64,000 nucleotides of DNA from Streptomyces inusitatus (GCF_014651115.1 NZ_BMWG01000002.1:258070-322069), one strand, 5' to 3'. Positions 1-11,623 are shown, counted from the first letter of the stretch. A program made the numbers and translations. Notes: generated by a model not told the origin, from the letters alone.

Positions 1-156
1 CCCTGTTCCCCCCGCTCCGCCGTGCTTTGCCCGCACCACCAAGAAAAGCCCCCCCCCCCCCGCCCCCGCGGGCCCCGGGGCCCGGGGCCCCCCCTGGCGT
101 TTCCGGGTCCGCCGCCCGGGCACCGAGACCGACCGAGAACACCGGAGCCCGGAGAG

Positions 157-495
157 ATGACCATGACGAGCACGAGCACCGCCCAGCAGACGACCGCCAC
201 GGCCGCGGCCACCGCCACGGCCACGGAGAGGACCGGAGCCCGCACCGAGAGCGCCGCCGAGCTGATCGGCGGCGCCCGCGACCGGATCGACGCGCTGGAC
301 GACCGGATCATCGGCCTCGTACAGGAGCGGATGGCCGTGTCGGCGGTGATCCAGGAGGCGCGGATCGGCTCGGGCGGGCGGCGGGTGAACCTCTCCCGCG
401 AGATGGAGGTCCTCGGCCACTTCCGGGATGCGCTCGGAAAGCCGGGAACGGCTCTGGCGATGACGCTGCTGGAGCTGTGCCGGGGCCGTATCTGA
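157..495 (+). CDS. chorismate mutase, AroQ class
   Basis: The 112-residue product should convert chorismate to prephenate, the step toward Phe and Tyr, in the cytoplasm. After about 40 low-complexity Thr/Ala residues comes the AroQ helical fold: a helix RDRIDALDDRIIGLVQERM, then EARI and the loop and helix RRVNLSREMEVL. These supply the Arg and Glu residues expected in the active site, and the length fits a monofunctional AroQ. The ATG at 157 was chosen because ggagag lies just before it; the in-frame extension upstream is Pro-rich and implausible. No aromatic pathway gene is adjacent. The Thr-rich N-terminus may simply be disordered. Confidence 0.85.
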   Translation: MTMTSTSTAQQTTATAAATATATERTGARTESAAELIGGARDRIDALDDRIIGLVQERMAVSAVIQEARIGSGGRRVNLSREMEVLGHFRDALGKPGTALAMTLLELCRGRI

Positions 496-927
496 GTTCG
501 GGTCCGCTCTCACCCGTACGGAGCGTGACCGTGGGCGAAGAGGGTTCGTTGGTCCCGGTGTCCGTGCCAGCCAGGGGCGGCTTCGCAGGAAACCACGCGT
601 GGGCTCCGCTGGAGCGTGTGACGTGCCCAGGCACGTCGTGGGACCTCGCGCCAGCGCGTGTGACCGGTCGGCAGGGGACAGCAGCCCGGTCACCCCGAGC
701 GGTCGGTTCCGGGGACGCCCGGGACCGGCCGCACAACGGTCCCCGCCCACTCCGGCCTCCGCGACACCCGGTCCGCGCCCTTCTCCGGACCCGGCCCGCG
801 AGCCTGCCCGTCCGTCCCCCCGGTGCGGCCGAGACCTCGCCCCTCCCCCCTTCCGCGGCTCCGACCTCCTGCGCCCCCACGAGCCGGAAAAGTGATGTAG
901 GTCATACAGCCTCTTGATCGAGGCAGG
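496..927. other. non-coding stretch, no gene seen
   Basis: About 430 bases follow the chorismate mutase stop. Reading frames here are Pro/Arg-rich with no ribosome site or recognisable domain. A short direct repeat, gcgtgtgac, occurs twice near 615 and 657. The far end (892-907) has gtgat followed four bases later by gtcat; the same pair recurs near 1212, before the second promoter copy. Confidence 0.5.
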
Positions 928-1005
928 ACAACCCTTCGGGCCGGGCGCGGGTCAACCATGCGTACCAACGGCCTCACCGTGTGCTCCCGCCCCGGAAGGC
1001 CGCGC
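928..1005 (+). repeat. diverged promoter-region repeat, copy A
   Basis: This stretch shares acaacc, gtcaaccatg, tacc, ggcctca, ccgtg and a GG(A/G)AGGCC end with 1228-1305, offset by exactly 300 bases at its core. It holds an ECF-sigma-like pattern, aacc (930-933), 16 bases, ggtc (950-953). The -10 differs from the usual cgtc, so this copy may be a decayed promoter. No gene is seen directly downstream. Confidence 0.6.
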
Positions 1006-1072
1006 CGGCCCGGTGTCGCGCCGCCGCGACAAAGCCACCGCGCAGCCCGTGCGCGCCACGGGCCACAGAACA

Positions 1073-1116
1073 CAGCGGGGCCGCTGCACTCGGAGGGGGG
1101 CGCAGCGGCCCCGCTG
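1073..1116. terminator. 15-bp perfect inverted repeat
   Basis: Arms at 1073-1087 and 1102-1116 are perfectly complementary around a 14-base loop. There is no T-run, which is normal for Streptomyces terminators. It lies between the two promoter-repeat copies and could insulate the LAETG gene from upstream transcription. Confidence 0.6.
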
Positions 1117-1227
1117 CGCACGACGGAGCAGGCAGAGCGGGCGGGCAGAGCAGGACAGGGCAGGGCAGGCAGACCGCCGATGGGCGCGCCGGAATCCGGA
1201 ATAACGAATTCGTGATCCGTGTCATGC

Positions 1228-1305
1228 ACAACCTTCTAGGCGGTACAACCGTCAACCATGTACCCCAAAGGCCTCATCCGTGCACCCCCACCTCGGGAGG
1301 CCCTT
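1228..1305 (+). promoter_or_regulatory. ECF-type promoter, copy B of the repeat
   Basis: It contains aacc (1230-1233), 16 bases, then cgtc (1250-1253), which fits the AAC-N16/17-CGTC pattern used by several Streptomyces ECF sigma factors. Transcription would begin near 1262 and give a leader of about 100 bases before the LAETG gene. Whether the cognate factor is sigma-E or another envelope-stress sigma cannot be told from sequence. Confidence 0.5.
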
Positions 1306-1359
1306 CAGATTCGGTGCCGTGCGCGCCCGCGCGGCACTCCGGACCACGCCGAGGTCTTC

Positions 1360-2493
1360 ATGAAGCTCCGCCGCGCTCTCACGGTCGCCGCCACCGCGGC
1401 CGTCCTCGCCCCCGCCACCTTCCTGGCCGCTCCGACCGCCGCCTTCGCGACGGGCCCCTCCTCGCCCACTCCCTCCGCTTCCACCACCGGGAGCACGCCC
1501 GCGCCCGACCGGTCGGCCCCCGCTCCGGACGCCACGTCGAGCGCTCCCGCCACACCGGAGAGCGACCCGGCCGACGCGGTCGCACCCTCCGGCACCGCGG
1601 CGGGTCCGGACGCACCGACCGCGCCCGGCTCCTCGGACGCGGTGGGCAGGACACCGGGCAAGGCACCGGTCGCGCCGTCCCCCGATACCTCCATGAGCGC
1701 CAACCCGCCGAAGGAGGAAGAGGGGGAGGTGTGCGACACCGTCGTCGAATCGAGCAAGGCGATCGACACCGAGCTGCGCGGACTCCCCACCAAGGTCGTG
1801 GCCGGTTCCGGCTGGATCGATCTCTCCTACCGGCTGACGAACAGGTCCGAGCAGACCAGGACCGGCATCTCGGCGTACGCGGAGATCTACACCACCGACG
1901 CGCAGTACGAATCCAGCTCCCGGTACGTCACCCTCCAGTGGCAGGTGGACGGCAAGTGGCAGACCATCGACATGGAGTTCGGGTACTTCGGCACGGCCGG
2001 AACGCTCAAGCCCGGTGAGTACTCCGAGGTCAAGATGCGGCTGAAGGTCGACGCCAAGGCGGAGCCCGGGGCCGGTACCGCCTTCAGCGGCGGCTGGTAC
2101 ACCGAGACGACGGAGTCCGGGCTCAGCTGTGAGTCCGGCGGGCACAAGCGCTACAACTTCGAGGTGCTCGCCCCGGGCAGCAAGCCCGGCGAGGTCGACG
2201 AGTCGGAGGGCGAGAAGCCCGGCGAGAACGGCGGAACCGGCGGAACCGGCGGAACCGGGGAGAGCGACGGAGAGGGAGGGAAGGGCGGAACGGGCGATGA
2301 GCTGGTCGACAGGCCGGTCGCCAAGCCGGCTCCGCAGGGCGGTCTGGCGGAACTCCCGGTGACCGGCCGGCTGGCGGAGACCGGTTCCAACTCCGCGCTG
2401 CCAACTGTCGGCGTCGTCGGCGGCATCGCCGTCCTCGCCGGAGCCGGAGTGCTGTTCGCACTCAAGCGCCGCCGCGACAACACCACCGCGTGA
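1360..2493 (+). CDS. LAETG-anchored cell-surface protein
   Basis: The 377-residue product is exported and probably sortase-anchored. A Sec signal peptide covers about residues 1-30 (MKLRRALTVAA, hydrophobic core, AFAT). A Ser/Thr/Pro/Ala stalk runs to about 115 and a compact, probably beta-rich domain to about 280. A Gly-Thr linker, with three GGT repeats, precedes the sorting region. LPVTG at 332-336 is followed immediately by LAETG at 338-342, then a hydrophobic helix and KRRRDN. Streptomyces class E sortases prefer LAxTG, so the second motif is the likely cleavage site. The ATG at 1360 follows gagg; longer frames read into the leader. No sortase is in the window. Function of the ectodomain is unknown. 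Confidence 0.8.
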   Translation: MKLRRALTVAATAAVLAPATFLAAPTAAFATGPSSPTPSASTTGSTPAPDRSAPAPDATSSAPATPESDPADAVAPSGTAAGPDAPTAPGSSDAVGRTPGKAPVAPSPDTSMSANPPKEEEGEVCDTVVESSKAIDTELRGLPTKVVAGSGWIDLSYRLTNRSEQTRTGISAYAEIYTTDAQYESSSRYVTLQWQVDGKWQTIDMEFGYFGTAGTLKPGEYSEVKMRLKVDAKAEPGAGTAFSGGWYTETTESGLSCESGGHKRYNFEVLAPGSKPGEVDESEGEKPGENGGTGGTGGTGESDGEGGKGGTGDELVDRPVAKPAPQGGLAELPVTGRLAETGSNSALPTVGVVGGIAVLAGAGVLFALKRRRDNTTA

Positions 2494-2523
2494 CGGACCG
2501 CATGACGGGCTGACACCGGGACG

Positions 2524-2562
2524 CCCGGCGGTTCCGCTCAGCTCCGGGGCGGAACCGCCGGG
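2524..2562. terminator. bidirectional hairpin, 14-bp stem
   Basis: Arms 2524-2537 and 2549-2562 are perfectly complementary with an 11-base loop. It sits between the converging LAETG and GMC oxidoreductase genes and includes the last codons of the latter, so it can terminate both. Confidence 0.75.
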
Positions 2563-4319
2563 ATGTCCAGGAACGGCAGCCTCAGCTCACCGAACGCGCC
2601 CCGCGGCACCGCCGGGGACCTCGGCGGCACCGGCGCGAGACGCCGGTAGTCCGCGCCCTGCGGCGGGCGCGGATCCCGGTCGCCCTTGTTCGGCCAGAGG
2701 GACATCGCCCGCTCCGCCTGCGCCGTGATCGTCAGTGAGGGGTTCACCCCCAGGTTCGCGCTCACCGCCGCGCCGTCCACCACCGAGATGCCCGGGTGAC
2801 CGAAGAGACGGTGGTACGGATCGATCACCCCCGTGTCCGCCGTCGCCCCGATCGGGCAGCCGCCCAGGAAGTGGGCGGTGAGCGGAGTGCCCATCAGCTC
2901 CCCGATGTTGGAACCCGCGAATCCGTTGATCTCCGCCGCGAGGAGGGAGGCGGCCCGGGTGGCCGCCTCGATCTGGGTCGGATTGGGCGCGCCGTGCCCC
3001 TGACGGGCGGTGAGCAGGCCCTTTCCCGGCCCGGTCGGCCTGCGGTAGGTCGTCAGCGAGTTGTCCAGGGACTGCATCACCAGCCCGATGATGGTCCGTT
3101 CCGACCAGCGATGGCTGGAGAGCGAGCGGACGGCGAGCACCGGGTGGCGCGCCATGTTCCCGAGCCAGCCCGCGACCCGGGCCCTGGTCCGGTAGGGCAC
3201 CTGGAGGATGGTCAGAGCGCCCATCGCGTTGGATCCCCTGCCGTACCGCACCGGCTCGATATGGGTGTTCTCGTCCGGATGGATCGACGAGGTGATCGCG
3301 ACGCCCCGGGTGAAGTCCACCCTGGCGACGCCGTGCCGCGCGCGGTAGCGGCGGCGGTCGGTCCGCGCGCCGACGAGCGCCTCGGAGTTGGTACGGGTCA
3401 GCTCCCCCAGACCGGCCGGGATCCTGGGCAGCAGCCCGGTGTCCCGCATCCGGTGCAGCAGGGTCTGCGTCCCGTACGTTCCGGCGGCGACGACCACCCG
3501 GGCGGCCGTGAGCGTACGTCCCCTCCCCCTGCGGCGGTCGTCACTGGGCAGGGTGCCGACCGCGAAACCGCCCCGGGAGTCCTCGGTGAGGGTGACCGCC
3601 GTCGTCATGGGGTGGATCTTCGCGCCGGCCCGCTCGGCGAGATGGAGATAGTTCTCGTTGAGGGTGTTCTTCGCGCCGTGGCGGCAGCCCGTCATGCACT
3701 CGCCGCACTCGGTGCACGCTCTGCGGGAGGGGCCCGCGCCGCCGAAGTAGGGGTCGGCGGCCTCCTGGCCGGGAGCGGCCCGGGAGTGGCCGTCGGCGTC
3801 CTGCCCGTCGCCGAAGAAGACGCCCACCGGCGCCCGGTGGAAGGTGTCCCCGACACCCATGGCCCGGGCGGTCTCCCTCAGATGGACGTCGGAGGGGGTC
3901 ATCGTCGGATTGATCCGGACGCCGAGCATCCGCCGTGCCTGGTCGTAGTGGGGAGCCAGCTCCTCCCGCCAGTCGGTGATGTCCTTCCACTGCGGGTCCC
4001 GGAAGAACGGCGCGGGCGGTACGTAGAGGGTGTTGGCGTAGTTCAGCGAGCCGCCGCCCACCCCCGCGCCCGCCAGCACCATCACCTTGCCCAGCAGATG
4101 GACGCGCTGGATGCCGAAGAGCCCGAGCGCGGGCGCCCACAGAAAGTTCCGCAGGTCCCAGGAGTTCTTGGGCAGCGTCTCCCGGGTGAAGCGGCGGCCG
4201 GCCTCCAGGACGCCCACCCGGTAGCCCTTCTCGGTGAGCCGCAGCGCGGAGACCGCGCCGCCGAAGCCCGACCCGATGACGATCACGTCGTAGTCGTACT
4301 CGTACTCGTACTCGCGCAT
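2538..4319 (-). CDS. GMC-family flavin oxidoreductase (cholesterol-oxidase-like)
   Basis: The 593-residue product is an FAD-dependent alcohol or sterol oxidoreductase. The dinucleotide-binding motif VIGSGFGG is at residues 14-21, a second GMC motif AGAGVGGGSLNYAN at 83-96, and the C-terminal VVDGAAVSANLGVNPS closes the FAD domain. It also has C202, C205, C208 and C212 (ACTECGECMTGCRHGAKNT), a ferredoxin-like spacing kept in the actinobacterial ChoD-like branch. The N-terminus has an EYEYEYDYD run. A gaggag ribosome site precedes the ATG at 4319. It may be co-transcribed with the aldehyde dehydrogenase upstream, suggesting alcohol-aldehyde-acid oxidation; that link is inference. The substrate is unknown. 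Confidence 0.85.
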   Translation of the reverse strand: MREYEYEYDYDVIVIGSGFGGAVSALRLTEKGYRVGVLEAGRRFTRETLPKNSWDLRNFLWAPALGLFGIQRVHLLGKVMVLAGAGVGGGSLNYANTLYVPPAPFFRDPQWKDITDWREELAPHYDQARRMLGVRINPTMTPSDVHLRETARAMGVGDTFHRAPVGVFFGDGQDADGHSRAAPGQEAADPYFGGAGPSRRACTECGECMTGCRHGAKNTLNENYLHLAERAGAKIHPMTTAVTLTEDSRGGFAVGTLPSDDRRRGRGRTLTAARVVVAAGTYGTQTLLHRMRDTGLLPRIPAGLGELTRTNSEALVGARTDRRRYRARHGVARVDFTRGVAITSSIHPDENTHIEPVRYGRGSNAMGALTILQVPYRTRARVAGWLGNMARHPVLAVRSLSSHRWSERTIIGLVMQSLDNSLTTYRRPTGPGKGLLTARQGHGAPNPTQIEAATRAASLLAAEINGFAGSNIGELMGTPLTAHFLGGCPIGATADTGVIDPYHRLFGHPGISVVDGAAVSANLGVNPSLTITAQAERAMSLWPNKGDRDPRPPQGADYRRLAPVPPRSPAVPRGAFGELRLPFLDIPAVPPRS

Positions 4320-4369
4320 CGCTCTCCTCTGTGCTGCGGACCCGGCGGAGAAAACGGGACGGGAACGGG

Positions 4370-5986
4370 TCAGCGCAGGCCCAGGGCCTTCATCGCCTTC
4401 AGGGAGCGGGTCATGAGCACCGCGTACCCCTTGTCGTCCATCCCGAACGCGGGCGCGAGCGGCATCAGCCGCTGCTGGGCGACGGTCTGCGGCTCCGTGT
4501 ACTTGAGGATGCCCTCCGAGCCATGGCGGCGGCCCAGCCCGGAGTTCTTCATTCCGCCCATGGGGGACGCGGCGCTGCCGTAGGCCGCCGCGTACGCCTC
4601 ATTGATGTTGACCGTGCCCGCGCGCAGCCGGGCGGCGAGGGCATGGGCCCGGCGGCCGTCGCGCGACCAGACGCTCGCGTTGAGGCCGTACTCGGTGGCG
4701 TTGGCCCGTTCGACGGCCTCGTCCTCGTCGGTGAACCGGTAGAGGGAGACGACCGGCCCGAAGGTCTCCTCGGCGCAGACGGCCATCGGCGGCTCGACCC
4801 CGTCGAGGATGGTCGGCTCGTAGAAGAGCGGACCGATGTCGGGGCGCGCCACTCCGCCCGCGACGACGGTCGCGCCCTTGGCGACGGCCTCGTCGACATG
4901 GCGTACGACGGTCTCCAGCTGGCGTTCACCGGCGAGCGAGCCCATGTCGGCCCCGTAGGCGAGGGAGTTGCCGAGGCGCATCGCCCTCGTCCGGGCGGCG
5001 AAGCGTTCGGTGAACAGGTCGGCGACCGACTCGTGGACGTAGATCCGCTCGATGGAGATGCACAGCTGTCCGGCCGAGGAGAAGCAGGCGCGGACGGCTC
5101 CGGCCGCCGCCTGTTCGACGTCGGCGTCGGCCAGGACGAGCATGGCGTTCTTGCCGCCGAGTTCGAGGGAGACTCCGACCAGGCGGTCGGCGGCTCCCCG
5201 GGCGACCTCGCGGCCGGTGCGGGTGGAGCCGGTGAAGGAGACGTAGTCGGCGTGCCGGACGACCTCGGGGCCGACGACCGGGCCCTCGCCCAGGACGACT
5301 TGGCAGACCTCGGGCGGCAGCCCCGCCTCGACCAGCAGATCGATGGCCCACAGGGCGGTGAGCGCGGTCTCGGTGTCGGGCTTCATCACCACGGCGTTTC
5401 CGGCGGCGAAGGCGGGCAGCGCGTCGCCGATGGAGAGTTCCAGCGGATAGTTCCAGGGGGCGATCTGGCCGACGACACCGCGCGGATGGCGCAGCTCGGT
5501 GGTCCTGGTGAGCACCGGGACGACGCCGGGGTGGCGGCGGGGGCGCAGATAGGAGGCGGCGCGGCGGCCGTAGTGGCGGGCGGCCACCGCGACGGCCTGC
5601 ACCTCCTCGTGGGCGTGGAGGCGGGCCTTGCCGGTCTCCAGCTGGATCAGGTCGAGGATCTCGGCCTGCCGGTCGAGAAGGAGGTCGTGGAAGCGCAGCA
5701 GCACGGCGGCGCGGGCGCGGACCGGGGCCGCGGCCCAGGCGGCCTGGGCGGCGCGGGCGCGTTCGAAGGCCTCGGCGACGTCGTGCGGAGTCGACTCGGG
5801 GAGTTCCGCCAGTGTCTCGCCGGTGAAGGGGGTGTGGTTGGCGGTGCGGCCGGATCCGACGACGCCCCGGGTCAGCCGGGCGACCACCTCGGGTGTGACC
5901 ACGTCGGCGGCGGTGCGCGCGCCGGCCGGCGCGAGGGCCGCGGGGTTGACGCCGAGGGCGGTGGCGGGGGTCTTCGAGACGGTCAT
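4370..5986 (-). CDS. gabD2: succinate-semialdehyde dehydrogenase, NAD(P)+
   Basis: This 538-residue aldehyde dehydrogenase would oxidise succinic semialdehyde to succinate. Visible motifs are the coenzyme-fold SFTGSTRTGREVA, the general-base region VSLELGGKNAML, and the nucleophile in FSSAGQLCIS. The C-terminal GGMKNSGLGRRHG is typical of the GabD2 branch, and an N-terminal extension of about 30 residues is usual for actinobacterial members. A -10-like tacgct lies seven bases before the ATG at 5986, suggesting a leaderless mRNA. A perfect palindrome about 130 bases upstream could be an operator. Other semialdehydes are possible substrates. Confidence 0.85.
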   Translation of the reverse strand: MTVSKTPATALGVNPAALAPAGARTAADVVTPEVVARLTRGVVGSGRTANHTPFTGETLAELPESTPHDVAEAFERARAAQAAWAAAPVRARAAVLLRFHDLLLDRQAEILDLIQLETGKARLHAHEEVQAVAVAARHYGRRAASYLRPRRHPGVVPVLTRTTELRHPRGVVGQIAPWNYPLELSIGDALPAFAAGNAVVMKPDTETALTALWAIDLLVEAGLPPEVCQVVLGEGPVVGPEVVRHADYVSFTGSTRTGREVARGAADRLVGVSLELGGKNAMLVLADADVEQAAAGAVRACFSSAGQLCISIERIYVHESVADLFTERFAARTRAMRLGNSLAYGADMGSLAGERQLETVVRHVDEAVAKGATVVAGGVARPDIGPLFYEPTILDGVEPPMAVCAEETFGPVVSLYRFTDEDEAVERANATEYGLNASVWSRDGRRAHALAARLRAGTVNINEAYAAAYGSAASPMGGMKNSGLGRRHGSEGILKYTEPQTVAQQRLMPLAPAFGMDDKGYAVLMTRSLKAMKALGLR

Positions 5987-6116
5987 GGGCCCGAGCGTAT
6001 GCCGTCGGCCGACGCTTTGGATACCCGCCGGTAACAGCTTTTGGCCGGGCCCCCGCCCGGCCCTCGTCCGCCGCCCGCCCGGCCTCCGCCCGGCCTCCGC
6101 CCGGCCCTCTGCATCA

Positions 6117-6134
6117 CGCCAGTGTTCACTGGCG
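6117..6134. promoter_or_regulatory. 8-2-8 palindrome, operator-like
   Basis: CGCCAGTG TT CACTGGCG is a perfect palindrome in the 199-base gap upstream of gabD2. Its form resembles TetR- or GntR-family operators. A direct repeat of a roughly 11-base unit (ccgcccggcct) lies beside it at about 6072-6105. No regulator gene is adjacent, so the cognate factor is unknown. Confidence 0.45.
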
Positions 6135-6185
6135 CATAAGGCCTGATCAGCGGCTTGTCCCTGGGGCGGCGTGGGGCGGAGGCGG

Positions 6186-8978
<2,793 letters not shown>

Positions 8979-9138
8979 GTCGCCTCCCCTCAAGCGAGCT
9001 GCCCGCTCACCGGCCGGATCACACCGCCGAGGCGGAGATCCGGAACATCGGTGCGGCTCTCCGTACGTCAATTCCGGTCGTCCGGCGGTCCGTTGCCGGG
9101 GTCCGGCGTCCACGCGCTCTCACGATACGTGGCCCCGC

Positions 9139-11328
9139 TCAGCCTTTGGGCTTGAACGTCGCGAACGCCGTGTCACGGAGCGTCTTGCACTCCGCCTTGT
9201 CCCAGTCGCCCGCCGGGCAGCTGACCATGATCGAGTAGCCGCGCTTCGAGTCGACCTTGAAGCCCCTGTTCAGGACGCGTATTCGCTCGCCCTTCTGGTT
9301 GCGCTCGAAGGACCAGTCCGCGACGGTCGGATAGCCCTTGTACTCGACTGTCTTGACGCCGCCGTGCTGGTAGCCGTCGCTCAGGGCGCGGGTGCCGGAG
9401 ACCGCGGCGTTCCACGCGGCGGCAGCGTCGTCCTTGGGGCTGTCGTTGAAGTCGACCTGGACCCGGGGGAACCCTCCGCTCTCGCTGAAGATCCCGCCGG
9501 AGTTCTGGCCCGCGACACCGGTCATCCGGAAGCCCTCGGGCATCGCCATGGAGAAGCGGAACCGGCCGTTGGAGACGCTTCCGTACCCCTGGGGCAGCTT
9601 GTCGTCGGGGGCCTTGGCCGAGGCGGAGCCGGAGTCGGAGGGGGAGGAGCTGTCGCTGTCGGCGGAGTCCTCCGGGCGGGGATCGGAGCCGGTGCCGGTG
9701 CCGGAGTCCGGGTCGGCACTGGAGTCGGCGGACCGGCCCGGCTCGCCGTCGGGCGTCTTGTCGCCCGGCGTCTCCTCACCGCCCGGGGTCTTCGCGCCGG
9801 CCGAAACGGCCGCGTCGCCCTTGCCCTCGTTCTGGGAGTCGTCGGTCTTGCGCAGGGTCAGAAAGACCCCGGTGACCACGACGGCCAGCGCCACCACCAC
9901 CGCGATGATCACCAGGGTGCGGCGGGGCACCACATCGGTGAGCGAGGCACGGACCGGCGCGGCCCGCTGGACGGGCGGCCGCGGCGGGACCGGGGCCGCG
10001 CGCGGAGCGATCCCGGGGCCGCCCAGGGCTCCGCCGGCCGCAGCCGGGCCGCTCCGGGCCGCGGGGCCCTTGGTCTTCGTCCGGGGAGCGGGCGGCGGCA
10101 TCGGCGGGATCGCCATCGCACGGGTGGCGTCGACCGGCGGCTCGGGGCTCACGGGCGCGTCGGGAGCGAGCAGCACCTTGGTGAGCAGCGCCCGCGCGCC
10201 CCGGTCGTCGAGCCGCTGTTCGGGGTCCTTGGCGAGCAGGCCGTAGATGACCTCCTCCAGCGGGCCCGCGTTCTTCGGCGGGTCCAGGGGCTCGGTCATC
10301 ACCGCGGTCAGGGTCGCGATCGCGGAGCCCTTGTCATAGGGCGGGCAGCCCTCCACGCTCGCGTAGAGCAGTCCGCCGAGCGACCAGAGGTCGGCGGCGG
10401 GCCCGGGGCGGTGGCCGCGCGCCCGCTCCGGCGATATGTACGACGGGGCGCCGACCAGCATCCCGGTGGAGGTGATCGACGGGTCGCCCTCGACCTGGGC
10501 GATGCCGAAGTCGGTGAGGACCACCCGTCCGTCGTCGGCGATCAGCACATTGGACGGCTTCACATCGCGGTGCAGGATGCCCTCGCGGTGCGCGGAGCGC
10601 AGTACGTCGAGGATGGCGAGCCCGACCTCGGCGGCCCGGCGCGGTGTCAGGGTGCCGTCCTCGCGGATGACTTCGGCGAGGGACTTGCCCTCGACCAGCT
10701 CCATCACGATCCACGGGCGGTCGTCCTCGTCGACCACGTCGTAGACCGTCACCGCGCTGTTGTTGCGGATCCGGGCGATCGCCTTGGCCTCGCGCAGGGT
10801 GCGGGTGATGAGGCGGCGCTTCTCCTCGTCGTCGATGCTGTTGGGGAAGCGCAGCTCCTTCACGGCGACGGTACGGCCGAGGGTCTCGTCCTCGGCGCGC
10901 CAGACCGTGCCCATGCCGCCCCGGCCGAGCACTCCGCCGAGCCGGTAACGGCCGGAGAGCAGCCGCCCCTCGGGGTCCCGTCCGGGGGCCGTTCCCCGGC
11001 CGGAGCCGCGGGCCGGGGCCGCGGCCCGGGCGGGCGCGCTCTCCGTCGTCCTGCGCGCCGGGGGTACGACGGCGGGCAGCGCCCCGGTCGCGGCCCCGGA
11101 CTCAACCTCCGCCCCGGGCGGTGCGTCTGTACCGGCGTCGGTCTCCCGTCCGCCGGACCGGGAACCGGTCCGCGCCGCCGGGACCGCCGCCGCTCCTCCG
11201 CCCGGCGCGTCGGCGCCCTCACCGGGCGCGGGCTCCCCGGACGCCTCGCCGGAATCACCCGGCTCCGGTGCCGTGGAGTCGGTGGACCTGTCCTGCTGGG
11301 GCTCCCGCGACTGCTCCGCCTCCGACAT
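9139..11328 (-). CDS. transmembrane Ser/Thr protein kinase
   Basis: This 729-residue Hanks-type kinase has a Pro/Ala/Glu-rich N-terminal tail to about 120. The catalytic domain spans about 125-395: glycine loop GRGGMGTVW (135-143), VAVK with K157, helix-C Glu at 180, HRD at 253-255, DFG at 273-275 and SPER in the activation segment. A Pro-rich juxtamembrane stretch, one membrane helix (TLVIIAVVVALAVVV), a Ser/Asp/Pro linker and an extracytoplasmic domain of about 140 residues follow. There are no PASTA repeats. The ATG at 11328 follows agagggg. Its position between glpD and the pseudokinase resembles the S. coelicolor SCO4775-4779 kinase cluster, linked in the literature to spore-wall synthesis (recalled). 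The ligand is unknown. Confidence 0.9.
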   Translation of the reverse strand: MSEAEQSREPQQDRSTDSTAPEPGDSGEASGEPAPGEGADAPGGGAAAVPAARTGSRSGGRETDAGTDAPPGAEVESGAATGALPAVVPPARRTTESAPARAAAPARGSGRGTAPGRDPEGRLLSGRYRLGGVLGRGGMGTVWRAEDETLGRTVAVKELRFPNSIDDEEKRRLITRTLREAKAIARIRNNSAVTVYDVVDEDDRPWIVMELVEGKSLAEVIREDGTLTPRRAAEVGLAILDVLRSAHREGILHRDVKPSNVLIADDGRVVLTDFGIAQVEGDPSITSTGMLVGAPSYISPERARGHRPGPAADLWSLGGLLYASVEGCPPYDKGSAIATLTAVMTEPLDPPKNAGPLEEVIYGLLAKDPEQRLDDRGARALLTKVLLAPDAPVSPEPPVDATRAMAIPPMPPPAPRTKTKGPAARSGPAAAGGALGGPGIAPRAAPVPPRPPVQRAAPVRASLTDVVPRRTLVIIAVVVALAVVVTGVFLTLRKTDDSQNEGKGDAAVSAGAKTPGGEETPGDKTPDGEPGRSADSSADPDSGTGTGSDPRPEDSADSDSSSPSDSGSASAKAPDDKLPQGYGSVSNGRFRFSMAMPEGFRMTGVAGQNSGGIFSESGGFPRVQVDFNDSPKDDAAAAWNAAVSGTRALSDGYQHGGVKTVEYKGYPTVADWSFERNQKGERIRVLNRGFKVDSKRGYSIMVSCPAGDWDKAECKTLRDTAFATFKPKG

Positions 11329-11584
11329 GCGTCCCCTCTGCGATCCGTGGTCTTCGCCCGCGCCTGCCGCTCCCGCGCGATGCGGTAACACGCCTTGGCA
11401 GAGCCTTCATTGTCCCTCACTCCGGGACGGGCGTTTCTCCCGGGTCCGCCGACCACCGGTGCGGGTCCGGAAGGTTGAAACCTCCACCATTCCTTCTCCG
11501 GTGTGAGGCTCGTCGCCCACGCGCTCGGGGCGCGCCGGAAGAACAGACGGTACGTCACGGATCGTCCCCCCGGCGGACGGGGCG

Positions 11585-11613
11585 TCACGCGCCGCCGCAG
11601 CGGCGGCGCGTGA
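11585..11613. terminator. 13-bp hairpin after glpD
   Basis: Arms 11585-11597 and 11601-11613 pair perfectly around a 3-base loop. The hairpin lies 11 bases past the glpD stop. The rest of the 295-base gap to the kinase start shows no gene. Confidence 0.75.
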
Positions 11614-11623
11614 GCGCGGGTGG

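Noticed and set aside
1-156. Upstream extension of the chorismate mutase to base 22
   Set aside because: The added residues are almost all Pro, Gly and Arg from a C-run, and ggagag before base 157 marks the start.
690-1229. Possible genes in the 5' gap (e.g. 179 codons leftward, 96 and 85 codons rightward)
   Set aside because: They overlap a 15-bp hairpin and the promoter repeats, lack ribosome sites and show only Arg/Pro/Gly bias.
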